Shown piece after piece: positions 1 through 11,980 of a DNA stretch of 64,000 bases (the stretch's first letter is position 1; every line of letters begins with the position of its first letter). The position numbers were made by a program, and so were the translations under genes. Origin of the DNA: Glebionis coronaria (Eukaryota > Streptophyta > Magnoliopsida > Asterales > Asteraceae); contig CM046874.1 in the NCBI GenBank assembly GCA_025667525.1, forward strand, positions 283,512,880 to 283,576,879, written 5' to 3'. The notes below the pieces were generated by a model that had not been told where the DNA came from, ran no database searches, and saw only the letters and a program-made list of their open reading frames with translations.

Positions 1-2023
1 ATCCTACTTCCGAAACACTAGTGCTACATAAATACGTACATGAAATAAGTATCTGCTTACTACATACATAGCTGGTTTTATGTCATGTCTTAGCTTATTT
101 TATGTGTTCTTACTATTTTACACTGTTTAAAGCCTTAAACTGTGTTAAATCCTACATTCTGTTCATTCTGATTAAGTATTACTGATATTTCATGTGTTAT
201 TATACTTACTGTGTAATAATAAGTAACTTTCCAAAAATAGCAGGTTTCCTTAAATAGAAAGTTTCCAAAAATAGAAAGTTTCCAAAAATAGAAGGTTTCC
301 AAAAATAGAAAGTTTCCAAAAATAGAAAGTTACCAAAAATAGAAAGTTTCCAAAAATAGAAAGTTTCCAAAAATAGAAAGTTTCCAAAAATAGAAAGTTT
401 CCAAAAATAGATTTACTGCTTAAAAGAGGTAAGTTTCTAAAAATAGAAAGTTTCCATAAATAGATTAGCTGCATTAATTAAATAAGTTTACATAAATAGA
501 TTAGCTGCCTTAAATAAATAAGTTTCTAAAAATAGATGGTTTCCATAAATAAAATAGCTGCCTTATTTAATTAAGTTTCTAAAAATAGAAATTTTCCATA
601 ATTAGAAATAAGCTGGTTAAATAAGCTAAGTAAATAAGCCTAAGTATTTTCATGATTATTTTCTAAGTCATATGATATATTATATAGTTTAATAATTATT
701 TCATGTAATTTAATTAAACTATAGGTTATAATATTTAATTAAAGTATGACATGTTTTAATTAAATATATTAAATACTTAGGTTAAAATATGTATTATTAA
801 ATACTAACAATATAACCTAAGTCATGTTTAATTAATTAATTATATCCATGGTTTTTAAAATAATTAATTAATTATAAGTCTTAATAATAATAATACTTAG
901 GTTAAAATAATTTCATGATTTTTAATAATTAGTTAACCTAAGTCATGTTATTAAATTAATTACATCTTATTAATTTAATTCTTAACATAAGTTCATAACA
1001 TATAAAAAACTAACATAATCATGATCTGGATCTAAGCTTAAAAACATGCACCGGATATGAACAAACACCGTACCTCGAACCAAATCGGGGTACCCCCTTG
1101 CTGCCGTGGGACCCACACGCACCAACCAAGACCAAAAAGGTCTTGGTGGTGGTCGGCTAAAACCAAACCGAACCCCCTTGGGGTCGGTTGTTCCTGCGGC
1201 CCAAAACAAACACCCCTTAGATCCATCCCTTTGATTAATTAATGACCAAAACATGTTAGATCTAGGTTTAATTAATGTGTTTTTATGAAAAACATCATGT
1301 GTTCTTAATTAATAAAAGATTAATTAAAAAGAAAAACAAGTAAAAATGTTTTACCGTATTCGTGGATCAAAAGGGTGAAGAACAAACACGAACAAACACT
1401 AAAATAACAAGATCCAAGATCAAACTCACCCCCTTATGGTGGTTTGTAGGTGGCGGCACACAAAGGAGAAGGAGGAAGGGTTTCTAGGTTTTCTTGAAAT
1501 TCTTCTATAAAAATAATTTGAGTAGTAAAAACTCTTAACCCTTCCTTTTAGTAAAATTGACAATGGGCTTGGCCCATTGTCCTATGTTGGCCGCGGGTAG
1601 GGACTCCCTTGTGGGGGTCCCGTAACTCGTTTCGTGTCTTGTAATTTCGTACACGTTTACGTTTAATTATGTTCGTGTTTTAAAAGTTCTCGTTACGTAA
1701 TTATCCTACACTTATATATTTAATTACGCTCGTATTAAATATATATACGTAAATAATAATATCTCGTGTTTTAATTACGCTCGTGATTTCGTGATCGTAT
1801 GTTCGCGATTAATTATTGCTAAATAATTATTACGTGATCGTTCATATAAAATACTTATCGTGTTCTAACACGTACGTAATACATAAACTCCTAATACGAA
1901 ATCGTAATCATGTTATATTAGGAAAGTTTTTAACTAGTACGTACGAACTTAAGGTACTATGCATGGTAAAAGCATGCGGGTTTTACACAAGTCAAGGTTG
2001 TGATTTCTCACGTATTTGGAGTA
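1..2023. other. AT-rich non-coding region left of element G leader
   Basis: No credible gene is visible. The left part holds 17-bp tandem repeats (listed separately), then very AT-rich sequence to about 1000. Around 1380-1560 the minus strand reads like a plant LTR leader (a TATA-like stretch near 1505, then pyrimidine-rich sequence). At 1620-1810 ACG/CGT-rich sequence carries repeats such as TTAATTACGCTCGT. By position this should be the leader or gag side of element G, but homology to the leader of D is clear only from about 2024. It may instead be the LTR of another gypsy element inserted here; I cannot place its ends. Confidence 0.4.
228..615. repeat. 17-bp tandem repeat, unit GTTTCCAAAAATAGAAA
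   Basis: About ten near-perfect head-to-tail copies lie at 228-410. Looser copies of the form GTTTCYAWAAATAGA, interspersed with a longer AGCTGC-TTAATTAAATAA phrase, continue to about 615. Because 17 is not a multiple of 3, the repeat makes open frames in all phases, which explains a 74-residue minus-strand reading frame here that is not a gene. Confidence 0.9.
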
Positions 2024-2176
2024 CTTGTGAATTTATTGTTCTACGTATACACTATAGTAATAGTATTCACACAAAAACCGAAAACCGATAATACGTATTA
2101 GTAGAGTGCTACTAATACAAATACTATTTATGGTTAGTATATAAAAACAACAATTCCAATCAAAACACAACACGCC

Positions 2177-2194
2177 TCCCCGGCAGCGGCGCCA
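2177..2194 (-). other. Primer binding site of element G (tRNA-Asp type)
   Basis: The minus strand reads TGGCGCCGCTGCCGGGGA next to the LTR end after a few T residues. It differs at one base from the tRNA-Asp-type site known for Athila elements. It fixes the inner LTR boundary and the orientation. Confidence 0.85.
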
Positions 2195-2197
2195 AAA

Positions 2198-5100
2198 TGA
2201 TGTAGTGTTTTTGCTACTCTTTAGGAAAAGAGAGCAAATAGGGCAAGTAATGAACACGACGATTTAGGAAAACCGTGTATTAATGACCCTAAAATGAGTT
2301 CGTTCTCAAGGAGGCTAGTGTGTTATGTGTGTAATGACTTGGATTAGATTTGTGATTATATTTTTGAGAAAGAAAAATAGAAATGAGATTAGAAGAGAAT
2401 GACGGTTACGAAGACGGATTAAACTAAGTCGAAAAAGGTGTACACGTAAAACCGTAAAAAGTGCTAAAATTAAAATTTTACCCCAAAAATTCCTAAAAAT
2501 TACCAAAAATCCACAATAATATTCTAAGAGTTTACAAAAAATCCAAACTTGCTAAAACCTTTTAATTAATTAGATAATGACTTTTTAATGCTAATTAAAG
2601 CCCTAAAAATCAAAAGTAATTATTAAAAAGTCCCAAACAAGATTTTAAAGTTTGTAAACCTCAAAATACCCTAATTAAGCTAAAAAGTATTTTTCAAAAT
2701 TTAAAAACCACTAAAAACTATTTTTAAACAATTAAAAACTACTAAAATCAATTAAAACTTAAATTAATTCTAGAAAATAATTAAAAGACTCTAAAAATAT
2801 TTGGAAAGTTGCAAAAATCCTAATTAAGTGTTTAGAACCTAGGAAAAATATAAAACTTAGAAAATCAGACTTTTAATTTTTAACAATAAAATAATATTAA
2901 AATATTATTAAAAATCCAAAAATCATAAAAAATTCTAAAAACATGCAAACTAGCTTAATTTAACCTAAATAATTCAGAAATGAAAGTGAAATTACCTAAA
3001 TACCCTTAATGGGGCTAGAAAATGGGCTAAACCCAATACAGTACCTTATTGGGCCAAATTTGGGCCCAATAACAAAAAGTGTTCAAAATAAGCCCAAAAA
3101 GCACAGGTTGAATCAAAATTTGATTTTAAACAACTTTTTCCAAAGACCCAAAAGCTGAAAGTGTGAAATAAGCTAGCTTATACCAAACAGCTTATTCTTA
3201 ATGGGCTTTTTGGCCCATTAAGCTATAAGCCAATGCCATAAGCTGAAATTAAACACACAAGCTTCTTTTGTCCTAAATAAGTCTTCTGCAAAAAGAAATT
3301 TGAAATAAGCCCAAGGAATAAGCCTGAAAATGCAATAAGCAATCTACAGAAAACGACAAAATAGTCGTTTTTGAGTTCTAGGCCACCCCAAGTGCTGATT
3401 CAAGTTTCTATGGCTTCTAAATGACTTAATTAAGCAAAATCAACAAAGAGTTTTCAAATAAGTTGACTCAATAAGCTGGAAAAAGCAAATAATCACTTAT
3501 GTAACAAATAAGTTGGTTTTCTAGTAAAAAGTCAAAGTCAAAGTCCAATAAGCTCCAGTCTACTCAAATGGGTCAAATAATGAAGACCTATCACAAAAAA
3601 TAAGTTGTTGCAAGTCTGGATAAGCTAGAATAGCTTATTGATAAGCTGAGTTCAATTTTACACTAGCAGGGGCTAGTTTTGAGTGTTGAGCAGTGGAAAC
3701 TTTTTCCACTGCTTGACTTGTTTGACTTTTTGTCTTTAGTGACTTTTTTGGAGATTCAGATTACACAAAGGCACCCAAATGATCTTTGGATCAAAAGGAG
3801 TCAAGAACAATCAAAATAACACAATCACAAACACCCAATTGATACAGTTTAATCAATAAAGTCCCAGATATTGCACAGACATGAACAATTAAGCAGTTGA
3901 GCACTATTAAGCAGTTTTAGCACAAATCAGCCAGCCAAATTCAACCAAATGCATACACAAGCTATATTAAACTCCAATAAGCAAGTCTAAACAGGTTTCA
4001 TGCAATGATTCAAAGAATTAAGCAAGATTCAAGCCAATGAATGTTACTGATGAACACTAACACATGCAGTTTTACACTTTGCTGATGTATTTGACCAATA
4101 AGCCAGATTCAACAATCAATATCTATCAAATAAGTTATAATAATGATGTTCTAACAACTTTCAACCCTAAGCATGCACAAATACTAGATTTCACCAAAAT
4201 CTTAGGTAAAAAACAGTTAAATTCACCAAGTTATAGCAGATTGTGTGATTTGAAGTTTCAAACCTAAAAACTTGCAGCAAAACACTCTCAACAAGGCATA
4301 TATCAGTTACCAAGCACAAACAATACCTTCTAACAACACAATATCAAGTTGCAATCACAAACAGGTAGACCCAAACACCCCTTTATCTTTTCAAAATCAA
4401 ATTTTTCAAAGGAAAAGTGAGATTTAAGACCACCCAAGCATCAATTAACACAATAACAAGTAAGTTTAACAGATTCAAGCAGGTATAAGCCACAAAATTC
4501 ACAAGAACTAAAGCAACACTCAAATATCACAAAAATCCAAAGTATTATCAGATTTTGGGATTAAGGGTGTGTACCTCATGGATGTACATACACACCCACG
4601 GATTTTGAGCCTATGTGCTAGCAAGAACAAGCACAAGCTTCCACAACAAAGCCTGCTAAGAATCAACAAGGTTAGAAGCACAAGTATAAAATCAGAAACT
4701 TGAAAAATCTTGATTAATGCAACCTTGTTACCCCACACTTGATTATCCCCAAGTTATAAGCCTCACCACACCTTAATCAACATAATTAGGATGCTATGAT
4801 CAGCCCTATGACCCAAGAATTCCAAGGTTGAAACAAGAACTTAGCAAAATATCAAGAAAATGAAGAAAATGTGCAAACTTTTGCACACTCCTCTTTTGAA
4901 AACAGGTTTTTAACTTCAAAATCAGTAAACTAAGAACATAAACAAGCAGTAATAAGATGGCACTTGGTCTTTCTTCAAAACACTTAACTCAAATTTCATA
5001 AAACTGAAAAGGGATTTACAAGTGCTTGAACAAGGAAAAACCAAAAGCAAACGTAAATGCTAAGACCTAATGCCTTTATATAGGCTACAATGAGACTAAG

Positions 5101-6429
5101 GAAGCTGAAAAATAACATAAACCCTAGTTGTGAAGTCCCAAAAATGCCCTTGGAAAATTTGAATATCTTAGAGTCTTGTGAGGAATTCTTGGCTGTTTGT
5201 GGTGATAGCTGGCAAGAAAATGTGATCAAAGGGCTTGTATGATGCTTAGAAAGTAAGCATAATTGTGGGACGTTGGATGATTTGCTCTTCTTGTCTTCTT
5301 CCTCAAACGTGTAGAAGGGAAGGTCCCATGTGGACACGTGAATGATGTGATGACCAATATTAAGGTTGGGTTGTGTTAACATGATCATTAATCACTAATC
5401 TGCACCATTTTAAGGTTTAATTACAAGTAATTAAGAAAACCCCAAATGTGTTCTTAGTGAATAGTTCCTTGTTTGATCCAGATTAAGGTGGGATTTATTT
5501 AAATGTTGTGTTAAGGCGCCAAGATTAATTAAGTAATTAATCTGGTGAGTGGATGGTGACATGGAGGAAGGGAGTGTTGTGATTGGTGGAGGTGGTGAGT
5601 GGGGTGAGGTGGCAGCCTTGGGTTGGTTAAGGTATGTTTGGTGTCTTGCCAACTTAAGCCCCCCTTTTCTTCTTCTCTTGTCTTTTCACTTTAAATAGCT
5701 ATCAACGCCCATTTCAGCCTTATCAACTTTTGCAACTTTGCATTTTTGCCCCAAAAAGTTTTACAAAGTGAATTCAGGGGTAATTCTTGCCATTTTTGAA
5801 TTCTTCAAGGGCTGATTTGGCATTTTGATGATGGATAATGGTCTTGACTTGTATAACTGATGTTTTGGAGGACTGAATTTGCCAAGTCATGTTTGATGAG
5901 GGACCATTTTTGCCAAATGTTGAAAGTTGAGGGTCCTTTTTGTAATTTTGGAATTTTCAAAGGACCAAACTTGCAATTTCTTGTACTTTGAAGGACTTCA
6001 TGATGTATTTGACTTTGTGGAGGATATTGGTTGACAATTTAGCTTTGTTGAGGGGCTAAATTTGTCAATTCTTCAAAGTGGAGGGCCCTTTTTGTAATTT
6101 TGACAAACTTTAGGGACCAAACTTGTAATTATGAAGATACAAGGGTATAAAGTGTCAATTCTTCCATATTGGAGGACCCTTCTTCATAATTCTTCAAATC
6201 TTCAAGGGTTGATCTTGGGATAGTCTTCATTAGGGCTTGGTTCATTGTGCGGCTTCGTTTCCCGTGTTTGTTTTTGCATGATTCTTGTGATCTTTTGTCA
6301 TTTTCTCAATATCCGTACCTAAAATACACAAGTAACAAACATAAGCATATATATGGGTATTTTGATGATATTTAATGCATTTTAAGCCCTATTTGGACGA
6401 TGAGACTATGTATAAAAGCAGTCTCATCA
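2198..6429 (-). repeat. 4.2-kb LTR of element G (5' LTR)
   Basis: On the minus strand it runs from TGATGAGACTG to ACTACATCA, with short inverted termini. It is related over most of its length to the 4.04-kb LTRs of D. It has a TATA box near 5078, a TAATGGGC/GCCCATTA hairpin at 3199-3220, an AATAAGC-rich tract at about 3160-3660, and phrases such as GGACC with TTTTTGTAATTTT repeated at 5780-6200. It contains no coding region; small open frames in it have no recognisable content. Confidence 0.85.
5074..5082 (-). promoter_or_regulatory. TATA box of LTR G
   Basis: TATATAAAG on the minus strand, in the context GCCTATATAAAGGC. The same site is present at the matching place in both LTRs of D. It lies about 1.35 kb inside the 5' edge, so U3 is about 1.35 kb and the transcribed R-U5 about 2.8 kb. 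Confidence 0.75.
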
Positions 6430-7257
6430 AGGGGGTGAGTTCATCTTTGTAAAAATAGCTTTATTTTGCACAGGGATCTCATAAAAGTCATCATGATCCC
6501 TTGTGCAGTAAATTTTCACATCAAAAACCATTTGTAAAAATCTGGGATAAGCCAAAGTCATCTTATTCCCTTTGTTTTTACACATGCCATCAAAAATCAT
6601 TTTAGAATAATTAAACTTTTGCCCAGTTGCAATGCACACAATAGCATTAGCAATGGATCTATTAATCTCATTGTGTGCAGTACACTTGGGACTCAAACAT
6701 TATAAGATGACATGTATGAGGTACTTCCAGGCTGGGTGAAACTCCTGTTTATGATATTTGTTTAAAGTTCCCTCATCAGGGAAAGGATAACCCAAAGCCC
6801 TTAGTCCTTGTTCTATTTCATGAATGGGAAGGGTGGTTATACCATCTGCATCATCAAGATGTAAAGCCTGGCGAACCAAGGCTTCAGTAACCACCCAAGT
6901 ACGCCCATGAACAATAGATGATAATGTAGTCACATTATTAACTGTTGAGGAACTAACAGTGTTCCAAAACTGCTTAATATGTGTGACAGAGATGAGAGGA
7001 GCTTGAGAAAGAGCATACCTAATTGGGGATGCATTCAAATACGCCACCATCTGGGTGTATTGGGGAAACAGAGCATCACCAGCGTCCAAATATGCAATCA
7101 TGTTGTGTTGACTCCTGAATCCCAATACCAAATCACTTGGTTTAAATTTTGGTGCCATTGTAGAAGAAAGCTGTTTGTGAATGATTGATAAAGATGAATT
7201 ATAGGAGAAAATTGTTAGACAAGAATATGAGGTACCCTGTTTAAAAATAGGAGCCAA
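6430..7257 (-). pseudogene. Accessory ORF downstream of copia pol, truncated by element G
   Basis: Two blocks in one frame: 6700-7257 (185 codons) and 6430-6696, separated by a TAA at about 6697-6699. The first block has MAPKFKPSDLVLGF, then a stretch with ISVTHIKQFWNT and VVTEALVRQALHLDD. The second has CTAHNEINRSIANAIVCIAT and KMIFDGM. I recall this type of protein from many predicted Asteraceae proteins that carry misleading names, in the same position after copia pol. It has no catalytic motif that I recognise. Sense orientation matches gag-pol. It ends where G inserted, so the natural C-terminus is missing. Function unknown; a nucleocapsid-like or env-position protein is possible. Confidence 0.65.
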
Positions 7258-8341
7258 ATATATAGGAGAGATAGATGCATGTGATTGGTAAAAACTGAGG
7301 CAACTATTTTCAAAATATAATGATGAAAATATTGAAAAGAAAATAAGTTATCTCATGCATAAATTAAAAGTTATCTGCTCCCAAAATTACGGCCCCAAAA
7401 TTCGTCAAAAATAACAACTGGGTAGGTACCAATGGGTATCAACGGTCAAAAATAACCTATCAAGGCACAACGGCTATATTCTTGTCAACGTTTGCCAAAG
7501 CCATGTCAACGTCTAAATTGGTCATAACAACGGTTGGAAAAATACTTGTCAGCGTCCAAAAATAAAAGTAATAAAAAATGAAAAAGGACCTTAACAAAGT
7601 AATTTATCCTAGTGAAGATAACCTATAAGTTGATAATTATTATAGGGCGGCAAGCACTGTCCAGTTATGCACACTTGCTTATGCAAGATAGACATAACAG
7701 TCCTCTAGTGTCCCTAGCTAACCAAAACTCTTAACAACTAAGTTACCTTATAAAATTCCTTGTAACTCCCAGGTAAATCCATGATAAAATCATTCCCAAG
7801 TCTCCCAACAGACCAAAACCAATTCTAGGCCAAAAATGTCTTGGCAGCATGCATAGTATATCAACTTTGCATGCTACAGTGCCTCATGATTTAGTAAAAC
7901 TAACTCATACTCACCTGTGGACACAATCTAGAATTGTAATAAGAGTATTATAAGAATACCCAAAAGTCCTAAAGGTTCCTAAAACCTCCCCTTAAACTGT
8001 GATACATATGTTGCCCAAAAATATGTATGAACATAAAAATTTATGTCAAGATAGGAATATAAATATTCCAACCATCATCCATAAATAAAAACATGCTCAA
8101 ATGATTCTCCAAGGATCCATAAGCAACTCTGTATCCAATGGTATAATGCTAACACCACCTGCACACTTAGATTAAAAACCACAAAACTAACATTGTTGCT
8201 GACAACGCCACGATAACACTTGTCAGCGTTAAGGTAACCTTTGTCAGCGTTAGAAAAATATAGTGGAAAATCTAACTTCAAAAGACAAATAACAATGCAT
8301 TATCCTGTACATACTTTTACAATAAGACCCCAAAACACATA
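7258..8341 (-). other. Non-coding spacer between copia F pol and its accessory ORF
   Basis: No coding frame of note. It holds at least eight copies of the TGTCAACG/TGTCAGCG motif (clusters near 7436-7560 and 8195-8250) described under element F repeats. A splice acceptor for the downstream ORF could lie here, but I cannot identify one. Confidence 0.6.
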
Positions 8342-10087
8342 TTATGTGAGATTGATCATTCCAATACTTGTTACCAAGTATTGAAACCTTCCAGCATCAA
8401 AAGGTTTAGTTAATAAATTAGACACATTTTCTTTTGTGTCAACCTTATCTGGTTGTATTAAACCCTTTTCAAAACAATCTCTTATAAATTGATGTCTAAT
8501 TTCTATGTGTTTTGTTTGAGAATGATGTACAGGATTTTTAATAATGCATAAAGTGCTGTTATTGTCAACAAAAATCTTGGTATGCATAAAATTATACCCA
8601 TAATCTAACAGTTGATTCTGAATCCATAAGACTTGTCCACAACAAGCAGCTGCTGCAACATACTCTGTTTCAGTTGTAGAATTGGCCACCACTGTTTGTT
8701 TCTTGCATTGCCAAGAGATCAACCTACTCCCAAGAAACTGACATCCACCACTTGTGGATTTTATATCAAACTTATCACCACCATAGTCACTGTCTGAATA
8801 TGCTATAAGCTCCAATGGTGAATATTTTGGATACCATAAGCCAAGATCTGGATAGTATCTAAGGTACCTAAAGATTCTCTTGACAACATAAAGGTGACAT
8901 TCTTTGGGAGTCACTTGATGGCGTGCACACGCACACACAGCAAACATGATGTCAGGTCTGGAGGCTGTGAGATACATCAATGAACCAATCATTGATCTAT
9001 AGTGCCTGACATCCACATCCTTTCCATCTCCAACTTTTCCCCAAGGGTGTTCTCTATCCATAGGAGTAGTAGCCCTCTTTTCATGTGGAGAAAAGCCAAA
9101 CTTCTTCAAGATCTCTGCTACATACTTATCATGAGAGATGAAGATACCATCTTCTTTCTGCTGAACTTGTAACCCTAGAAAGAAGTTCATCTCCCCGATT
9201 GCACTCATCTTGAATTTGTCTGTCATAAGCTTGGAAAAGTCTTCACTCATCTTTGGATTGGTTAAACCAAAGATGATATCATTCACATAAACCTGAACAA
9301 GTAATACATCCTTACCAGCCTTCTTTGTAAATAATGTCTGGTCTATGGTGCCCCTTTTGAATCCATTTTCCACTAAATAAGTGGACAATGTACCATACCA
9401 TGCTCTTGGGGCTTGATGAAGTCCATACATAGCCTTCTTGACTCTATACACCTTGTCTGGATTCTCTGGATCTTCAAAACCAGGAGGCTGCATAACATAT
9501 ACCTCCTCAACAATTGTGCCATAGAGGAAAGCACTCTTCACATCCATTTGATAGACAGTGAAGCCCATGCAGGAAGCATAGGCTAGAAATATCCTTATAG
9601 CTTCAATCTTTGCAACTAGTGCAAAGACCTCCTCATAGTCTATCCCTTCCTCTTGTGTATATCCCTGAGCCACTAAACGTGCCTTGTTTCTGACCACAAT
9701 GCCTCTTTCATCTTTCTTGTTTCTTATTACCCATCTTGTCCCAATAGGTCTGACATACCTGGGACAATCAACCAGCTCCCAAACATCCTGAATTGCAAAT
9801 TGGTGAAGCTCATCCTGCATTGCTTCCACCCAACTTGGTTCTTTGAGAGCATCAAAGATCTTCTTGGGTTCCTGTTGTGACTGAAAACAGGCAAACAAAC
9901 ATGCTTGAACAAGAGGGGTATCAACCTTGTGTATATTGGCAATAAATCCACCAACACTCTGATGAGATCTTCTAGTCTGAACAGGAGTCATGACATCCCC
10001 AATAATTTGAGAACTGGGGTGATTCTTTATAGTAGAAGTAAGTATTCCTCCCTCAAAAAGTCTGTTATCTTCAATCTCATCATCCAT
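8342..10087 (-). pseudogene. Copia F reverse transcriptase and RNase H (RT active site YVND)
   Basis: An open 581-codon block. Residues 80-120 hold the RT entry region ([21 protein letters not shown]). The first catalytic Asp is in [12 protein letters not shown] (D182). The second motif reads [11 protein letters not shown]: residue 269 is Asn (codon at 9281-9283) where the family has YVDD, so polymerase activity should be lost. RNase H begins near residue 430 ([10 protein letters not shown]) and includes [11 protein letters not shown]; the tail has LLTKPF. The frame is continuous with the upstream block through a TAA at 10283-10285, so the start at 10087 is only the first Met after that stop. 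Length and order are normal for copia. Confidence 0.9.
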
Positions 10088-10849
10088 TTTGCCAATATCT
10101 TCTTCAGACTCTCTTCCATCAATATTAGTATGAACCTCTTCACTTCTGTTTGAAGGTTCACCTTGTTCAAAATTTGAAGAGAAGATATGCTCAAAAGTGT
10201 TGTCAACGCCTGAACCAAGGTTGTCAGCGTTTGGATCATCAACGCCTGAAATGGTGTTGTCAACATTTGAGCCATCAACGCCTTAATTTGTCCTGTCAGC
10301 GCCAAATTTTCCTTTGTCAGCGCCTGAAGGACCATGCATGTTTTTAACTCGTGATACTTGCGGACCACCATTATCCTTTCCAGCAGCAGCAGCAGCAGCA
10401 AAAGCATCTGTCCATATGGGAATTATGACATACTCTTGTATGAGAGATGACTTGTCAGCTTGTGATCCAACCTCTTTACTAACCTGTGTACCTGAAACAT
10501 CAACAACGGGTTCTTCCACAACATTTGAAGTTACCTTCACAATGTCTGGATTAGTAACAGGCATATAATTCAAAGTCCTAGATAGAGGTTCCAAGTCAAA
10601 CAACCAATTTGGACCACTTTCAGGATCACTAGGTTTACTCTCTAAAAACCTAACATGTACTCTTTCAAGTATACGTTTTTCTTTCTTAAGGTAAACCCTA
10701 TATCCCTTACTCTGCACTGAATAACCCATGAAATAGCCTTCATCACCTTTAGCACTAAATTTACCTAACGCATCACTAGTATCCAACACAACTACATGAC
10801 AGCCAAAAGGTTTAAGAAAACCAATATTAGGTTTCCTTCCCCAAAGTAA
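10088..10849 (-). pseudogene. Copia F integrase C-terminal region and linker to RT
   Basis: The frame runs on from the integrase block across a TAG at 10850-10852 and carries YFMGYSVQSKGYRVY, the conserved post-integrase segment. It then becomes a low-complexity acidic linker. A second stop (TAA, 10283-10285) interrupts the linker. The linker around 10195-10330 is built from short units such as GVDN and NADN that come from seven copies of the TGTCAACGC-type DNA motif. An alanine run (GCT/GCA codons) lies near 10380-10400. Both stops are in frame with the flanking blocks, so this is one decayed polyprotein. Confidence 0.8.
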
Positions 10850-11980
10850 CTAATAAGGTGTTCTGTTATGTATCCTATTGACCAATGCTCTATTCTGAAC
10901 ATAACAAGATGTATTCACAGCCTCAGCCCAAAAAGCTATGGGAAAGTGAGCATCAGCCAACATAGTCCTGGCTGCTTCAATTAGGGTTCTATTCTTTCTC
11001 TCAACAACCCCATTTTGCTGTGGGGTTCTGGCAACACTAAACTGCCTAGTAATCCCTTTCTTGGCACAAAAATCATCCAACAGTTTATTCCGAAACTCAC
11101 CACCATTATCACTTCTAAGCATTTTAACTTCATTACCAGTTTTCTTTTCAATCTGATTAATAAAGTCAATTAAAGTATCAGCAGTGTCACTTTTCATAGC
11201 TAAAAAGAAAGTCCAAGTAAACCTAGAAAAGTCATTTGTGATGACAAAGCAATATGATTTACCATTCAAACTCTCTATATTAGTTGGACCAAACAAGTCC
11301 ATATGCAGCAAGTGAAGTGGTTTAGAACTAGAGTGCACCTGTTTAGACTTAAATGAGACCTTGTGCTGCTTGCCTTTAAGGCATGCAACACAAGAGTGGT
11401 CATTATGGAAAGCCTTTTTAGGCAAACCATCAACCAAGCCAAGTCTCACAAGCCTGTTTATAATCTTAAAGTTTATGTGCCCTAGTCTCATGTGCCATAG
11501 ATTACTCTCATCATCTGAAGCTTTGGCATAAAAATATGACATATTATTATTCATCCTAATACCATTAAGATTCACATTATAAATGTCCTTATGCCTAGGT
11601 GTTCTATAGTCAATATATTTCTCATCTGGAATTTTAAAATCCTTCCTCAACACCAAGCATTCAGTATCAGTAAAAAGAACCTTATTTTTGTTATCACAAA
11701 CTTGTGATACACTAAAAAGATTGTAATCAAGTTCTTTTACCAGAAACACGTTTTCAAAACTCAAGTTCTTGGTGAGAATAGTTCCTTTGCCTGTGATAGT
11801 TCCATATCCGCCTCCAAAGTAAACCGTGTTACCATCCTTAATGGGAGTGAAGTTTGCCAGATAATCTTCCTTCCCAGTCATGTGCCTAGAGCATCCACTG
11901 TCCCAATATCTATAATCATTGACCTGTTTTTGAATGCCCTGCACATAAAGAAAACAAATTAGTTTTCTTTGGGAACCCAA
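10850..11980 (-). pseudogene. Copia F aspartic protease and integrase core
   Basis: A 376-codon block. The protease site is YWDSGCSRHMTG (catalytic D27). The GAG-pre-integrase zinc-binding cluster is H163, H168, C197, C200 (LWHMRLGH, SCVACLKGK). The integrase core shows D228 (MDLFGP), D291 (RSDNGGEF) and E327 (VVERKNRT), so the DDE triad is intact. The block ends at a TAG (10850-10852). It is in a different frame from the preceding gag-like block and overlaps it by about 20 bp, so a frameshift lies near 11960-11980. A gag-pol frame change could be natural, but copia elements normally keep one frame. Confidence 0.88.

Larger units (their letters stand above)
2024..6429 (-). mobile_element. Element G: 5' LTR and leader of a giant-LTR Athila-like gypsy retrotransposon
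   Basis: The minus strand shows an LTR (2198-6429), then a tRNA-Asp-type primer binding site (2177-2194), then about 170 bp of leader that matches the leader of element D. The body therefore runs left, out of the confident region. The 5' edge at 6429 falls inside copia F, so G inserted into F. The 3' LTR is not in the window, so a target duplication cannot be checked; the flank starts AGGGG at 6430. Confidence 0.8.

Noticed and set aside
250..474. 74-residue minus-strand ORF rich in Phe, Leu and Trp
   Set aside because: It is produced by the 17-bp tandem repeat; the peptide only mirrors the unit.
982..1254. Overlapping short ORFs on both strands in a G+C-richer patch
   Set aside because: No domain, no conserved motif, and both strands are open because of base composition; more likely LTR or spacer sequence.
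2177..2194. Possible tRNA gene fragments at GGCGCC and TGGTATCA sites
   Set aside because: Only 12-18 bases match tRNA 3' ends; they are primer binding sites, with no cloverleaf around them.
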